NCBI GenBank assembly: GCA_032119795.1
Contig: JAUMFO010000003.1
Coordinates: 1-64,000 of the forward strand
From: JAGIBJ01 sp032119795
GTDB lineage: Bacteria > Actinomycetota > Thermoleophilia > Solirubrobacterales > Solirubrobacteraceae
Length of the DNA stretch: 64,000 nucleotides
Direction: 5' to 3'
This document shows, piece by piece, positions 1-8,329 of this stretch (positions within the stretch are counted from its first letter, which is position 1; each line of letters starts with the position of its first letter). The notes under the pieces are model-generated. The model was not told the DNA's origin, searched no databases, and saw only the letters and a program-made list of their open reading frames with translations. The translations under genes were made by a program, and so were the position numbers.

Positions 1-103
1 GTGGGGTGGTCGCTTCTGGGACGCGGATCGCGAGGTCCGTTTACGGCCTGGCGGCCGGAAACGTACATCGCGACGCGGACTCTCCCTGAAGCGACCACCC
101 CAC
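1..103. repeat. Long imperfect palindrome at window edge
   Basis: Bases 1-16 are the exact reverse complement of 88-103 (arm GTGGGGTGGTCGCTTC). The interior keeps folding: GGGA/TCCC at 18-21 and 83-86, TCGCGA at 28-33 with 68-73, and a stem closing on the loop TGGC at about 49-52. The left arm reaches the window edge, so the true element may be longer. Confidence 0.7.
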
Positions 104-453
104 CCCGACCTGCTGCTGGCGGCGCCAGCGCTCGCCGGCCCAAGCGCCGCGACCGGCCGTTGGCTGCCGCCGGCGTCTTGTCATTGGGGGTTGGCGGCGA
201 TCTCGCCGTCGTCGGGTCTTGGCCGGCTGGAGCGGCGGTGTTTGGGCTGGTTGGCGGCGGCGGACTTCGCGGCCGCTGCGGCGTTTGAGTCGTTGGCGGC
301 GGCGGAATGGAGATCGCTGCGGGGAAATTGGGCGCCGCCGCACCGAGGGCGGGCGGCGGCGTGGCTTGAGGTGGTTGGCGGCGGTGGATTTGAGATCGCT
401 TCGGCGTCGGCGGGCGCCGGGTGCGGCACAACCTGTGGGGGTTGCGGTGATTT

Positions 454-503
454 GCGCTTCGCGTCAGAGTTACCGGACGTCCGGTAACTCTGACGCGAAG
501 CGC
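454..503. repeat. 50-bp perfect palindrome without spacer
   Basis: The 25 bases 454-478 are exactly complementary to 479-503, with no loop. The centre is CCGGACGTCCGG and the outer arms end in GCGCTTCGCGTC. Loopless perfect palindromes of this length are normally unstable in bacteria, so its persistence is notable. Confidence 0.85.
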
Positions 504-527
504 GCTTGGTGGCCCGCGAATCCGGAG

Positions 528-567
528 TCGCGTTGAAACCGCCGGACGTGCGGCGGTTTCAACGCGA
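528..567. repeat. 17-bp-arm hairpin with GACGTG loop
   Basis: Arms 528-544 and 551-567 (TCGCGTTGAAACCGCCG and complement) are perfect, with loop GACGTG. The centre CCGGACGTGCGG nearly matches that of the palindrome at 454-503. A close relative with the same loop lies at 57714-57751. Confidence 0.8.
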
Positions 568-598
568 AGGGCGCCACGGGGCGCGTTATGTCAGGTAA

Positions 599-620
599 AT
601 GCAACCGCCAGAGGTTGCAT
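599..620. repeat. GCAACC-N6-GGTTGC mini-hairpin
   Basis: Perfect 8-bp arms (ATGCAACC and GGTTGCAT) around the 6-base loop GCCAGA. It is the only copy seen in island 1. Seven others, each also with a 6-base loop, lie in islands 2 and 3. Confidence 0.75.
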
Positions 621-856
621 CCCGCCCGCCCGCTCAAACACCGGCAGGCCCGCCTCGAACCAGCACGCTCCGCCCTCGCCGAGCAGGCGCCCCCAGGCCC
701 CGAAGCGATCCAAGTCCCGCCGCCGCCAACGACCAAGTCGCCGCAAAGGGCCGCTCAGTCCCGCCGCCGCCAATCAGCCCGAACGCCGCGCCGCCAACCA
801 GCCCAAACGCCGCCGCCCCAGCCAGCCCAGAACCGACCTGGACGCAACAGCCGCCG

Positions 857-1351
857 TTAAGGCAGCCGAGGGATCCCGAAGCCGCGCAGCGCCAGCAGGG
901 CGCGCTCGGCGAGCGAGCGCTCACGGGGCAGCACGCCGAGCTGGACGGCGGCCTCGTAGCGATCGAAGAAGATCCGTACCTGCGCCAGGCGCGTGTTCGA
1001 CGGCGTGAGGCCAGCGACGATCACGGCGTGGAGCGAGAGTTCTTTGTCGGTCGACGGGATGTTGCCGATCTCCGCGCGGTGGGTGCCTCGTAGACGCACG
1101 CCCTGGGAGATGACCGTGCCGCCGACCATCGGCGGGCCGCTGCGCTCAAAGACGAGATCCGGGAACGCGACCCGCATGCGAGCGGCGTGCTGTGCCAGTC
1201 GCTCCGGGCCACGCAGTGGACCACGCAGAAGGGGATCCTCGTACTGGCCGTTGGCGTCGAGCACGACGCCGAACGCCAGGGCGCTCGGCCCCGACCAGGC
1301 GACCTCAAAGGCATCCAGCAGCGTGATGATGCGGTCCTGGGTGGCGTCCAT
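857..1351 (-). CDS. SnoaL-like ester cyclase family protein
   Basis: Predicted 164-residue NTF2-fold protein of the SnoaL/ester cyclase type. Typical family features are visible: YEDPLLRGPLRGPE near the start, AFPDLVFE, a GTHRAEIGNIP stretch, then FFDRYEAAVQLGVLP near the end. The ATG at 1351 is chosen because the family similarity begins there and GGTGGGG lies just upstream; the frame stays open further upstream without similarity. It is downstream of thiG on the same strand, separated by about 100 bases. The substrate cannot be told; many such proteins are general small-molecule cyclases, hydrolases or isomerases. There is no sign of a thiamine role apart from position. Confidence 0.75.
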   Translation of the reverse strand: MDATQDRIITLLDAFEVAWSGPSALAFGVVLDANGQYEDPLLRGPLRGPERLAQHAARMRVAFPDLVFERSGPPMVGGTVISQGVRLRGTHRAEIGNIPSTDKELSLHAVIVAGLTPSNTRLAQVRIFFDRYEAAVQLGVLPRERSLAERALLALRGFGIPRLP

Positions 1352-1451
1352 CGCCCCACCACTCTCGCAGAACTGCAGGCCGTGAACTCCGTGAAACGCC
1401 ACACGCGCGGTCGCACACACCGCAGACGCCACGGACTCGCCGCTGAGCGGC

Positions 1452-2276
1452 TCAGCTGAGGTCGGCCATGCCCTCAGGCGTCGTCGACGCCTGAGCCCAC
1501 GTCCGCACGGGAATTCTCCCCGCACCGCCAGCCAACCAGCCCGCCTCAACGCCGGCCTTCATCGCGGCCGCCATCCGGACCGGATCCGCTGCCCGCGACA
1601 CGGCGGTGGCCAAGAGTACGGCGTCGCAGCCAAGCTCCATCGCCTGCGCCGCCTGCGATGCCGTCCCGATTCCCGCGTCGAGCACCACCGGCACCCCCGC
1701 CTGCTCGGCGATGAGCGCAATGTTGATCGGGTTCGCGATGCCGCGGCCCGAGCCGATCGGTGAGCCGAGCGGCATCACGGCCGCGCAGCCCGCGTCCTCC
1801 AGGCGGCGGCAGAGGACCGGATCGTCGGTGGCATACGGCAACACCGTGAACCCACGCGCGACGAGCTGCTCGGCGCCGTCGAGGAGCTCGGCGGCATCGG
1901 GCAGCAGCGTGCGGTCATCGCCGATCACCTCGAGCTTCACCCAGTTCGTCTGCAGCGCCTCGCGGGCAAGCTCTGCCGTGCGGACGGCCTCACGAGCGGT
2001 GAAGCAGCCTGCCGTGTTCGGCAGCAGGCGAACGCCCGCGCGGTCGAGCGTGTCGATCAGTGAGCCCTGCTGCGACGGGTCGACGCGCCGCATCGCGACC
2101 GTCACCATCGACGTCCCACTGACGGCGCAGGCCGCAGCAAGCTCGTCCATGCGATCAAAGCCACCCGTCCCCAGAATCAGCCGGGACGCCAGCAGCTCAC
2201 CGGCGATCTCCAGCGGCGGGATCGCCGGGGCCACGTCGGCGCGGGCGGGCTCGTGGCCTGGGTCGGTCTGGGTCAT
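1452..2276 (-). CDS. thiG: Thiazole synthase ThiG
   Basis: 274 residues, usual length for ThiG, which forms the thiazole phosphate of thiamine from deoxyxylulose phosphate, dehydroglycine and ThiS thiocarboxylate. Visible hallmarks are LILGTGGF near residues 34-40, the Schiff-base lysine in NWVKLEVIGD (Lys114), VLPYATDD, MPLGSPIGSGRG and a C-terminal phosphate-binding stretch ending LLATAVSRAADP. A short N-terminal extension of about 20 residues precedes the barrel. The start lies 4 bases after the thiS stop, so the two form an operon. The dehydroglycine source is probably ThiO, encoded at 10259-11341. Confidence 0.95.
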   Translation of the reverse strand: MTQTDPGHEPARADVAPAIPPLEIAGELLASRLILGTGGFDRMDELAAACAVSGTSMVTVAMRRVDPSQQGSLIDTLDRAGVRLLPNTAGCFTAREAVRTAELAREALQTNWVKLEVIGDDRTLLPDAAELLDGAEQLVARGFTVLPYATDDPVLCRRLEDAGCAAVMPLGSPIGSGRGIANPINIALIAEQAGVPVVLDAGIGTASQAAQAMELGCDAVLLATAVSRAADPVRMAAAMKAGVEAGWLAGGAGRIPVRTWAQASTTPEGMADLS

Positions 2277-2280
2277 CGCG

Positions 2281-2496
2281 TCATCCGCCCTGGATCGCCT
2301 GGACGAGCTCGACCTCGGCCCCGGCCTCGATCGTGTGCGCGTCCCACTGCCCGCGCGGCACCACCTCGCCGTCGACGGCCACAGCGACCCCGCGGCCCTC
2401 AGCCGGCAGGCCGTGGGCCTCGACGAGCGCAGCGACGCTCAGGCCCGACGGCAGATCCTCGCGCGGCGCGCCGTTGACGGTGATGACGCCAGACAT
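2281..2496 (-). CDS. thiS: Sulfur carrier protein ThiS
   Basis: 71-residue beta-grasp protein ending in the diagnostic Gly-Gly (VQAIQGG), the residue pair adenylated and thiocarboxylated to carry sulfur to ThiG. MSGVITVNGAPRE at the start and VAVAVDGEVVPRGQW in the middle are typical ThiS. It is the first gene of the thiS-thiG pair. A possible -10 box TAGGCT (minus strand, 2506-2511) sits 9 bases before the ATG, so the leader is very short or absent. A GGCGGTGA stretch next to the start may act as a weak ribosome site. There is no room for a TPP riboswitch. Confidence 0.93.
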   Translation of the reverse strand: MSGVITVNGAPREDLPSGLSVAALVEAHGLPAEGRGVAVAVDGEVVPRGQWDAHTIEAGAEVELVQAIQGG

Positions 2497-2505
2497 TCAC
2501 CGCCA

Positions 2506-2511
2506 AGCCTA
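2506..2511 (-). promoter_or_regulatory. Putative -10 box of thiS
   Basis: Minus-strand TAGGCT fits TANNNT and lies 9 bases before the thiS ATG. Transcription starting 7 bases downstream would leave a leader of about 2 bases. No convincing -35 is seen. Confidence 0.4.
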
Positions 2512-2569
2512 CGGCGTCGCCGCGCGACCGAGCACGCGGCGACGCCGGTCACCGGCATGACGCAGCCAG

Positions 2570-4159
2570 CTAGCTTCGGGGCTCCAGAGCGATCGAGAAC
2601 TTGCCCTTGACCGGCGAGGTGGTCGCAATGTGCCGGTCGAGGATGCCGGCGGCCCGACCTGGGCCGCCCGCGACGGTGTACTTCGCCGTTCCGACTACCA
2701 CGCCGCCAACCGTGGCCGTCGCCGTGCCCGAGCACCGCGCTCCCCACGGCGCCCGGCACGAAATCCGCGCGGTCACGCCGAGCTTGCCGTCACGCCTGCT
2801 GCTCACGAGCTTGCCGGACGACATCGTCGCGCCCGGAACGTCGACGGCGATGAACCTCGTGCCACACGACAGCGACCAGAGGCGGCCATCCGCGCCGACC
2901 AGATCGTGTGTGCAGGCGGACAACATGTTGCCGTCTTGGCCGAGCACCGAAGTCGCGTCCAGCGTCCACCGGGAGCGCAGGTCCGGCCCCAGGCCAACGA
3001 GGGCCCGCGTGGCCGTCGGCGGGAAATGGCGGTACGTCGGTGCACCCTCGTACCGGGCGTCGTTCCCCACACAGCGAACGTCAAGCACCGGCAGACCATC
3101 TGGGCCTGCCATCACCCCAGCGACCCGGCGATGAGCCCCTTCGGCCCGACAAACAGCTGGGAATCCGAAATCGAGATCCCGGAGAAGGCGGCGAGCCACG
3201 ACCTGGCCCTGCGAGCCGCGGACCACGACGGCGTCTTTGACGTCAGCGGCCGGCAGCTGCACCGCCGACGTCTCGACCATGACCGCGCCGAGCGAGGTCT
3301 GGGCAATTCCAGCCTCTCGCGTTCCGACGGTGGCGTCTGGCTTCCGGCGATCGGCCAAGCGCGAGATACGACCCCCCGGAGAGACTCGGAGCACTGGATC
3401 GGGCAAACCGCCCTTGGCCCGACTCGCTCCTGAGACCAGCAGCGACCCGTCGGCAAGGGGTGCACTGACCACCTGCGCATCCGGCGTCAGATAGGGATCC
3501 CTCGTCCAGCTGCGCACCCCAGGACCGCTGATCACGACCCTGGACTTGGCACCACGGACCTTGCGCGGAGCTTGGACGCCGACGACGCGCAGCCCACGCG
3601 TCGTCGGCACGATAGCCCTCACACTCACGTCCTTCGGGAGCGCGATGCGGCGGATCACCTCAGCCCGGTCGTTGACCAGCAGCAACCGCGTACGCGCGGG
3701 ACGAGGAGTGAGCGTCGTGTCCGCGATCCACGTGCCGCCATCGGCCGCTGCGGACGGCAGCTCGCGGAAATAGACGTCCTGAGCGCGCAGCGCCGTCGTG
3801 CCCGCGAAGGTCCCATATGTCAGCTGCGTCGGGGGGACGCCCGGCCCAGGCGCGGCGGGCGCCGCGGTCACCAGGCCGAGCGCGCGTGCGTCGTCGGCCG
3901 TCCGCTGGCGCGAGTAGCCCCAGCCGAAGGCGCCGTCCGCCAGGACGAGCGGGCGCTGCGCGAAGAGATTGAGCAGGTCGGAGTAGTACCGAGCGTCCTC
4001 CGGGACCGAGAATTCGCCCACTGCACCCTCGGGCAGACGCACGACCGGCGTGGGCGTCGTGGCGGGAGGGGGCGTCGGCAGCGGCGCGGCCGCGGCGAAC
4101 GGAGCCGCTGCCGCGAGCCCGATCGTTCCCACGAGGAGTGGCGATGCGAAACGTCTCAT
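2570..4159 (-). CDS. Secreted protein of unknown function
   Basis: About 529 residues with an N-terminal signal peptide (MRRFASPLLVGTIGLAAA, then Ala-rich and a Pro/Thr-rich linker). The rest looks like all-beta, propeller-like sequence with repeated short strands such as LLVSGAS and LRVSPGGRISRLADR. It carries six scattered cysteines in the last third, compatible with an exported fold. I chose the ATG at 4159 because the signal sequence begins there; a GTG at 4186 is the alternative. It lies downstream of the peptidase/VWD gene, same strand, about 85 bases apart, and both may be co-expressed envelope proteins. No catalytic motif or family is recognised. Confidence 0.7.
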   Translation of the reverse strand: MRRFASPLLVGTIGLAAAAPFAAAAPLPTPPPATTPTPVVRLPEGAVGEFSVPEDARYYSDLLNLFAQRPLVLADGAFGWGYSRQRTADDARALGLVTAAPAAPGPGVPPTQLTYGTFAGTTALRAQDVYFRELPSAAADGGTWIADTTLTPRPARTRLLLVNDRAEVIRRIALPKDVSVRAIVPTTRGLRVVGVQAPRKVRGAKSRVVISGPGVRSWTRDPYLTPDAQVVSAPLADGSLLVSGASRAKGGLPDPVLRVSPGGRISRLADRRKPDATVGTREAGIAQTSLGAVMVETSAVQLPAADVKDAVVVRGSQGQVVARRLLRDLDFGFPAVCRAEGAHRRVAGVMAGPDGLPVLDVRCVGNDARYEGAPTYRHFPPTATRALVGLGPDLRSRWTLDATSVLGQDGNMLSACTHDLVGADGRLWSLSCGTRFIAVDVPGATMSSGKLVSSRRDGKLGVTARISCRAPWGARCSGTATATVGGVVVGTAKYTVAGGPGRAAGILDRHIATTSPVKGKFSIALEPRS

Positions 4160-4243
4160 GCCGACTACAAACGCGCCAACCCTCACGAAGTTGCGGTCCC
4201 GCGGTCCGAAGCTCGGTCGCGTCGCCGCGCGACCTGGCCACCC

Positions 4244-7200
4244 TCAGCCGACGAGCACCCCACGCCACAGGGCGCCCGGGTACTCGCTCGTGGCGGGGTA
4301 GCCGGCGACAACGTCGAGGGCGCCGTCGCGAGCGAGGACATCCCACGGGTGGTAGGGCGCCGCGCGCGCATCGCCGTCGGCCGGGAAGGCCAGCTGGCGC
4401 GCGCTGCCAGCCCAGCCGTCGGTCGCCTGGTTCGTCCGGCGGACGGCCAGGCGACCCTTCCCAAACGCGGTGTCCTGGGACTCGTAGGCAACCCACAGGT
4501 GCCCGGTCGACGGCTCGGCGCTGACCTGCAACGCGTCGGGGCGCTGCGCCAGGCCGCTGGCGACCGTCATCGGCGTCGGAGAACCAACCCGCCACAGGAG
4601 CACCGACCACAGATCGCCGTCCTGTCGCGCGTAGGCCAAGTAGACGCCGCCGCCTGGCCGCGCCGCGAGCGACAGCCGATCCAGACCGGGCGAGTCCCAG
4701 GCGGTCGAGCCGACGGAGCCATTCCAGACGGACTGCGGCACCGGGATCTCGTCGCCGGGCTTGCCGGTCGCCGGATCGATCGACGCGACGAACAGCCCCG
4801 TCTGCGGGCAGTCCCACTGCCAGAACGCCGCGAACGTCTCCCCGGCGCTCGAGGCGATCGCCGGCTTCATCGCGTAGCAATCCGCCGAGAGCGCCCCGTT
4901 GAGCGGCTCGCCGCCACCCGCGCCCGTCCCGGTATTGCGGAACACCTTGCCGCCGCCGTTGAGCCCGCTGACGGTGAGCATCGTGTCGCCGACGAACATC
5001 GCCATCGGCTCGCCCACGTAGGCCCCCGGCGAGACGACCGACGGCAGCGCCGACCAGCTCTCAAACGGCGCTCCCGCCGCGAACTGCACGATGCCCTCGG
5101 TGACGGGCGGCCCGCCATCGAGCACCGAGCCGACGACGCGCAGGCCACCATCGGGCGCGGTGAAGGCAAAGGGCGTGGTGTCGAACGGGGCGACCGTCAC
5201 CGGGCCTCGCTCGCCGCCGGCCGCCGGAAGCCCTGCCGAGACGACCCGGTACTTGCCGGCGGCGTCCTTGTCGCTCCAGACCAGCTGCAGGGTCCCGTCG
5301 CCCGTGCGCGCGAGGCTCACCGGGCCAAAGCGGGTGGCGCCGGCCGACAGTCGAGTCCAGGCGATCGACGTGAGCGCCTCCTCCTTCGCGGCCGCAACGG
5401 CGAACCCCGCCTGGCCGGTCAAGCCGACGTCGAGGATGCAGTCCTGCAGCGCCGCAGGAGCCGTCACGCCGGCATCCCGGCAGAGCTTCTCTGCGCTGCT
5501 GCGGCGCTCCTCCGAGAGGTCGTCGGCCTCCACGAGCTTGCGCGGAATCGACTGGTCGGTGAACGTCTTCGTGGTCTCGCCCTTGGCGTAGTCCAGCAGC
5601 GACGCCTTCTGGGCAATCCGCCACGAATCACCGACGACGTCGTAGAGCTTGTCGGCAAACGCGGGATCCGTCGGATCGTCGATGCTGACGCGCTCCACGC
5701 CCGGCCAGAGCGCGGCCGCTGCTTTGAAGCTCGTGACCTTCCCGGCGCGGGTCCGCAGGTCGTCGTAGGGGGATCCGTCGAAGTTGCCAAGGAGCCCGGT
5801 GGTGTTGCCCGAGCGCCCGCCCGCGAGATCGATCGAGATCGCTAGTCCCCACGTGCCGACCGACCAGACCGTCGCCGTGGAGCCGTCCGGCCAGGTGATG
5901 GTGAGCTGCTCGCCGTCGCTCGTGGCCCGGCCGGATCCGATCGCAATCTGGCCTCCGGCGGCGAGCGTCTGCGGCGGGCCGCCCTCGACGCGCAGCTGGG
6001 GCGTGGCGCCCGGGTGCAGCGTGGCCCGGCCGGCGCCGACGCGGACGCCGAACTGCGTGTTGATGGTGACCGTCCGGATGACGGTCTTGCCGAGCTTCCA
6101 CGGCTCCTGGCGGGCCTGGATCTCCAGGTCGGCGCCGGAGCGGGCGAGCGTGAACTCGCCGGCCGCCTGGAAGTCGAAGCGCAGGCCGTCGAGCGAGGTG
6201 AGGTGCGGATCACCGTTGGAGCCACCCGGGCCGCCGCTGCCGACCTTCGGCGGCGTCTTGTCCTTCGAGCAGTACTCCTTCATCGAGTGGCGCCGCACGA
6301 CCACGAGCCCACCGCTCGTCTCGCCAGCGATCGCGGCCGTGAGCTTGCCGACCGTCACCAGGCCGGCCGGCAGCGAGGCGACCTCGTCCGGCGGGCACTC
6401 GCAGGCGGCGCCGACGCAGAAGTACATCGTGGCGGCGTCCGGGTAGTCGGCGACGCCGTCGGTGTAGCGCACGTTGCCGGAGGCGCGGGTGATCTCGACG
6501 ACCGGCGTCTTGGGCGTCGGGAGCACGTTGACGAGCTTCTGCGTGTAGGCCGGTGTCGGCAGCGTCGCCGTCGCCGCGGACGTCACGGCACGGGGCGACG
6601 CGAGACTGACCGCCGGGATCAGGTTTGGCTGCGAGGTGTTCCATGCCGCGCCGGCGCCGGGGTTGCGCAGGTAGCGCGAGGCCTCCGTCAAGCGGGCGGG
6701 ATCGGTTGAGCCGCCGGCCGTCTGGAACGTGGCCGCGTGGTCTCCGCTTTGGAGCGTCGCCACCACCTTCGGCCAGAGGTTGCCGTTGCGCTCGTTGACG
6801 TGCCCCCAGAAGCCCGTGGCGGCGTAGGACTTGTCGAACAGCGGCCGGCCGGGGTGCGCGAGGTAGCTCGCAAAGTAGACCTCCGATTCCGACGACGTAT
6901 CGACGGTGACCTGCGTCGCCGCCCAGCTCGCCATCCCCTCGATCACCCAGTCGCGGGCCGAGCCGCCCCAGTTCGTGGTGATCGAGAACTCAAAGCAGTG
7001 GAAGACCTCGTGGGCGATCACCCACCGCTGGAAGGACGCCGGGCGCGAGTAGAACTGCGCGTCGAGCCGGATCCGGCAACGGTTCGGGTTGACCGTCTGC
7101 AGGTTGCCGGCGGCATCTACAGGGAACGCGTCGGCGGTCGCTTGGATGGATGCCTTCGACCGGTAGACCTTCACCGGGAATCCCAGCGAGCGACTGAGGA

Positions 7201-8053
7201 AGCCGCCGCTGGAGTAGATCGCGACGAACTGCTCGGCGACGGCCTGCCATTTGGCGTCGGGCGTCAGCGTGACCGCACCTGGCTTCGGCTTGGGCGCCAG
7301 GCGCGCTCCGCGACCACGGCGCCGCGCGGTGGTCGCCACCGGCTCGCCACCCTCGATCGCGGCGCTGAACGCGGCGCGCTGGGCGGGCGTGAGCTGATCG
7401 AGCAGGCGGAAGACGCGCGATCCGGCGAGGGTGCCGTCGTCGAGGCGGCCCCGCTCGCCGGCGGGCACGTTCGCGCCGGGCATGCCGCCGTAGGCGATCT
7501 GGAAGAGGGCGAGGGCCTGCGCCTTGGAGTAGGTCCCGTCCTCGGCGAGCTGATCGGCGACCGTCTCACCGGCGGCAACAAGCCGCGCCTGAAGGGCTGC
7601 GGCGTAGGCGTCGGCCGCGGCCCGGACGCCCCGGTCCTTCGCGCCCACCTGCACCGACACAAACCCCACGAGTCGCCCGACCTGCACGCTCGCCGTCGCC
7701 GTACTGCGCTTGCTGGCGACGGCCGTGCGCTTGCCGGCGGCGCGGGCGACCGCTTTGGCACTGCCCTCGCTGCGGAGCTGGACGCTGCCGGTGAGCACGC
7801 GCGTGGCTCCCACCTTGTAGGCCGCGGCCGCCGCGGGAGCCCGGCCAACGGCGCTGCGCGGGCCGCCGCGCATCGACGCCTGCAGCGCGCCGCGGAGGGT
7901 GTTGGCGCTGGCCGGTGCTCGCTTTGCGCCGGGGACGTCGCTCTTGGTGAGCGCGACCGGTGCGGCCTGAGCGGCCGGCGTCGACGCCATCAGCCCGACC
8001 ACCACCAAGGCCATTCCGATCAGGAGGCGGCGAGCAGCGGCGAGAAGCACCAT
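4244..8053 (-). CDS. Secreted HExxH protein with VWD-like domain
   Basis: 1269 residues from the ATG at 8053. A signal peptide (MVLLAAARRLLIGMALVVVG...AQA) is followed by an Ala-rich region, then a putative zinc peptidase unit: HEVFH at 348-352 in WVIAHEVFHCFEF, and a candidate third ligand Glu372 in VIEGMASWAA, a gluzincin-like spacing. Residues about 613-765 match a von Willebrand factor D-type domain (GDPHLTSLDGLRFDFQAAGEF, then TGLLGNFDGSPYDDL). The C-terminal 380 residues are beta-propeller-like. The longer open frame upstream is unlikely because it reads through the repeat at 8136-8187. The combination suggests a surface protein that binds or cleaves extracellular polymer or protein; substrate unknown. 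Confidence 0.75.
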   Translation of the reverse strand: MVLLAAARRLLIGMALVVVGLMASTPAAQAAPVALTKSDVPGAKRAPASANTLRGALQASMRGGPRSAVGRAPAAAAAYKVGATRVLTGSVQLRSEGSAKAVARAAGKRTAVASKRSTATASVQVGRLVGFVSVQVGAKDRGVRAAADAYAAALQARLVAAGETVADQLAEDGTYSKAQALALFQIAYGGMPGANVPAGERGRLDDGTLAGSRVFRLLDQLTPAQRAAFSAAIEGGEPVATTARRRGRGARLAPKPKPGAVTLTPDAKWQAVAEQFVAIYSSGGFLSRSLGFPVKVYRSKASIQATADAFPVDAAGNLQTVNPNRCRIRLDAQFYSRPASFQRWVIAHEVFHCFEFSITTNWGGSARDWVIEGMASWAATQVTVDTSSESEVYFASYLAHPGRPLFDKSYAATGFWGHVNERNGNLWPKVVATLQSGDHAATFQTAGGSTDPARLTEASRYLRNPGAGAAWNTSQPNLIPAVSLASPRAVTSAATATLPTPAYTQKLVNVLPTPKTPVVEITRASGNVRYTDGVADYPDAATMYFCVGAACECPPDEVASLPAGLVTVGKLTAAIAGETSGGLVVVRRHSMKEYCSKDKTPPKVGSGGPGGSNGDPHLTSLDGLRFDFQAAGEFTLARSGADLEIQARQEPWKLGKTVIRTVTINTQFGVRVGAGRATLHPGATPQLRVEGGPPQTLAAGGQIAIGSGRATSDGEQLTITWPDGSTATVWSVGTWGLAISIDLAGGRSGNTTGLLGNFDGSPYDDLRTRAGKVTSFKAAAALWPGVERVSIDDPTDPAFADKLYDVVGDSWRIAQKASLLDYAKGETTKTFTDQSIPRKLVEADDLSEERRSSAEKLCRDAGVTAPAALQDCILDVGLTGQAGFAVAAAKEEALTSIAWTRLSAGATRFGPVSLARTGDGTLQLVWSDKDAAGKYRVVSAGLPAAGGERGPVTVAPFDTTPFAFTAPDGGLRVVGSVLDGGPPVTEGIVQFAAGAPFESWSALPSVVSPGAYVGEPMAMFVGDTMLTVSGLNGGGKVFRNTGTGAGGGEPLNGALSADCYAMKPAIASSAGETFAAFWQWDCPQTGLFVASIDPATGKPGDEIPVPQSVWNGSVGSTAWDSPGLDRLSLAARPGGGVYLAYARQDGDLWSVLLWRVGSPTPMTVASGLAQRPDALQVSAEPSTGHLWVAYESQDTAFGKGRLAVRRTNQATDGWAGSARQLAFPADGDARAAPYHPWDVLARDGALDVVAGYPATSEYPGALWRGVLVG

Positions 8054-8135
8054 CGCTCGCGACTCTGGCGGGTCGCCAGCGGCGACGCAACCCGACCGAC
8101 AGCGCCGTCGATTCCAGCGGTACGCGGCACCCAAT

Positions 8136-8187
8136 CGGCGAACATGACTATTTGGGGCCCAGAGCCCCCAAAACGACACGTTCGCCG
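8136..8187. repeat. REP-like hairpin element, copy 1
   Basis: Interrupted palindrome: outer arms CGGCGAAC/GTTCGCCG, then an unpaired step, then inner arms TTTGGGG/CCCCAAA. It lies in the 276-base gap between the divergent peptidase/VWD and lipase genes. Relatives are at 14027-14075 and 49070-49117, all containing CGACACG next to one outer arm and TGA-N-TATT or similar on the other. Confidence 0.7.
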
Positions 8188-8329
8188 CCGCGCGCCTCCG
8201 GTGACTGTCCCCCGTTTGAGCGTCTGTGCGCCCGAACACTCCCAGAACTCGCCGTTACCGGAACGCCGTTCTAATTTCTGGTGGTCCGTCTGTGCTCCCC
8301 GGCACAACCCCCGAAAGGTCTCTGTCCTC

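Larger units (their letters stand above)
1..856. repeat. Repeat island 1, non-coding palindrome mosaic
   Basis: About 850 bases with no gene I can support; open frames here are low-complexity Arg/Ala/Pro reading of GC-rich DNA. It contains G-rich units of the kind TTGGCGGCGGCGGAAT followed by GATCGCT, a long imperfect palindrome at 1-103, a 50-bp perfect palindrome at 454-503, a 17-bp-arm hairpin at 528-567 and a small GCAACC-N6-GGTTGC hairpin at 599-620. The segment at about 365-450 is a diverged inverted copy of 51285-51360, and 585-620 resembles the reverse complement of about 57665-57700. These modules recur at 50733-51360 and 57319-58296, so the island is a composite repeat. Function unknown. 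Confidence 0.75.

Noticed and set aside
1..860. Several open frames in island 1
   Set aside because: Low-complexity Ala/Arg/Pro translations running through palindromes, in all frames; no ribosome sites or conserved motifs.
2497..2569. TPP riboswitch before thiS
   Set aside because: The 73-base gap holds no CTGAGA-type thi-box and the -10 box lies too near the start codon.
3572..5845. Very long open frame antisense to the secreted-protein genes
   Set aside because: Arg/Gly-rich composition without any family feature; it is the mirror of well-supported genes on the minus strand, a common effect in high-GC DNA.
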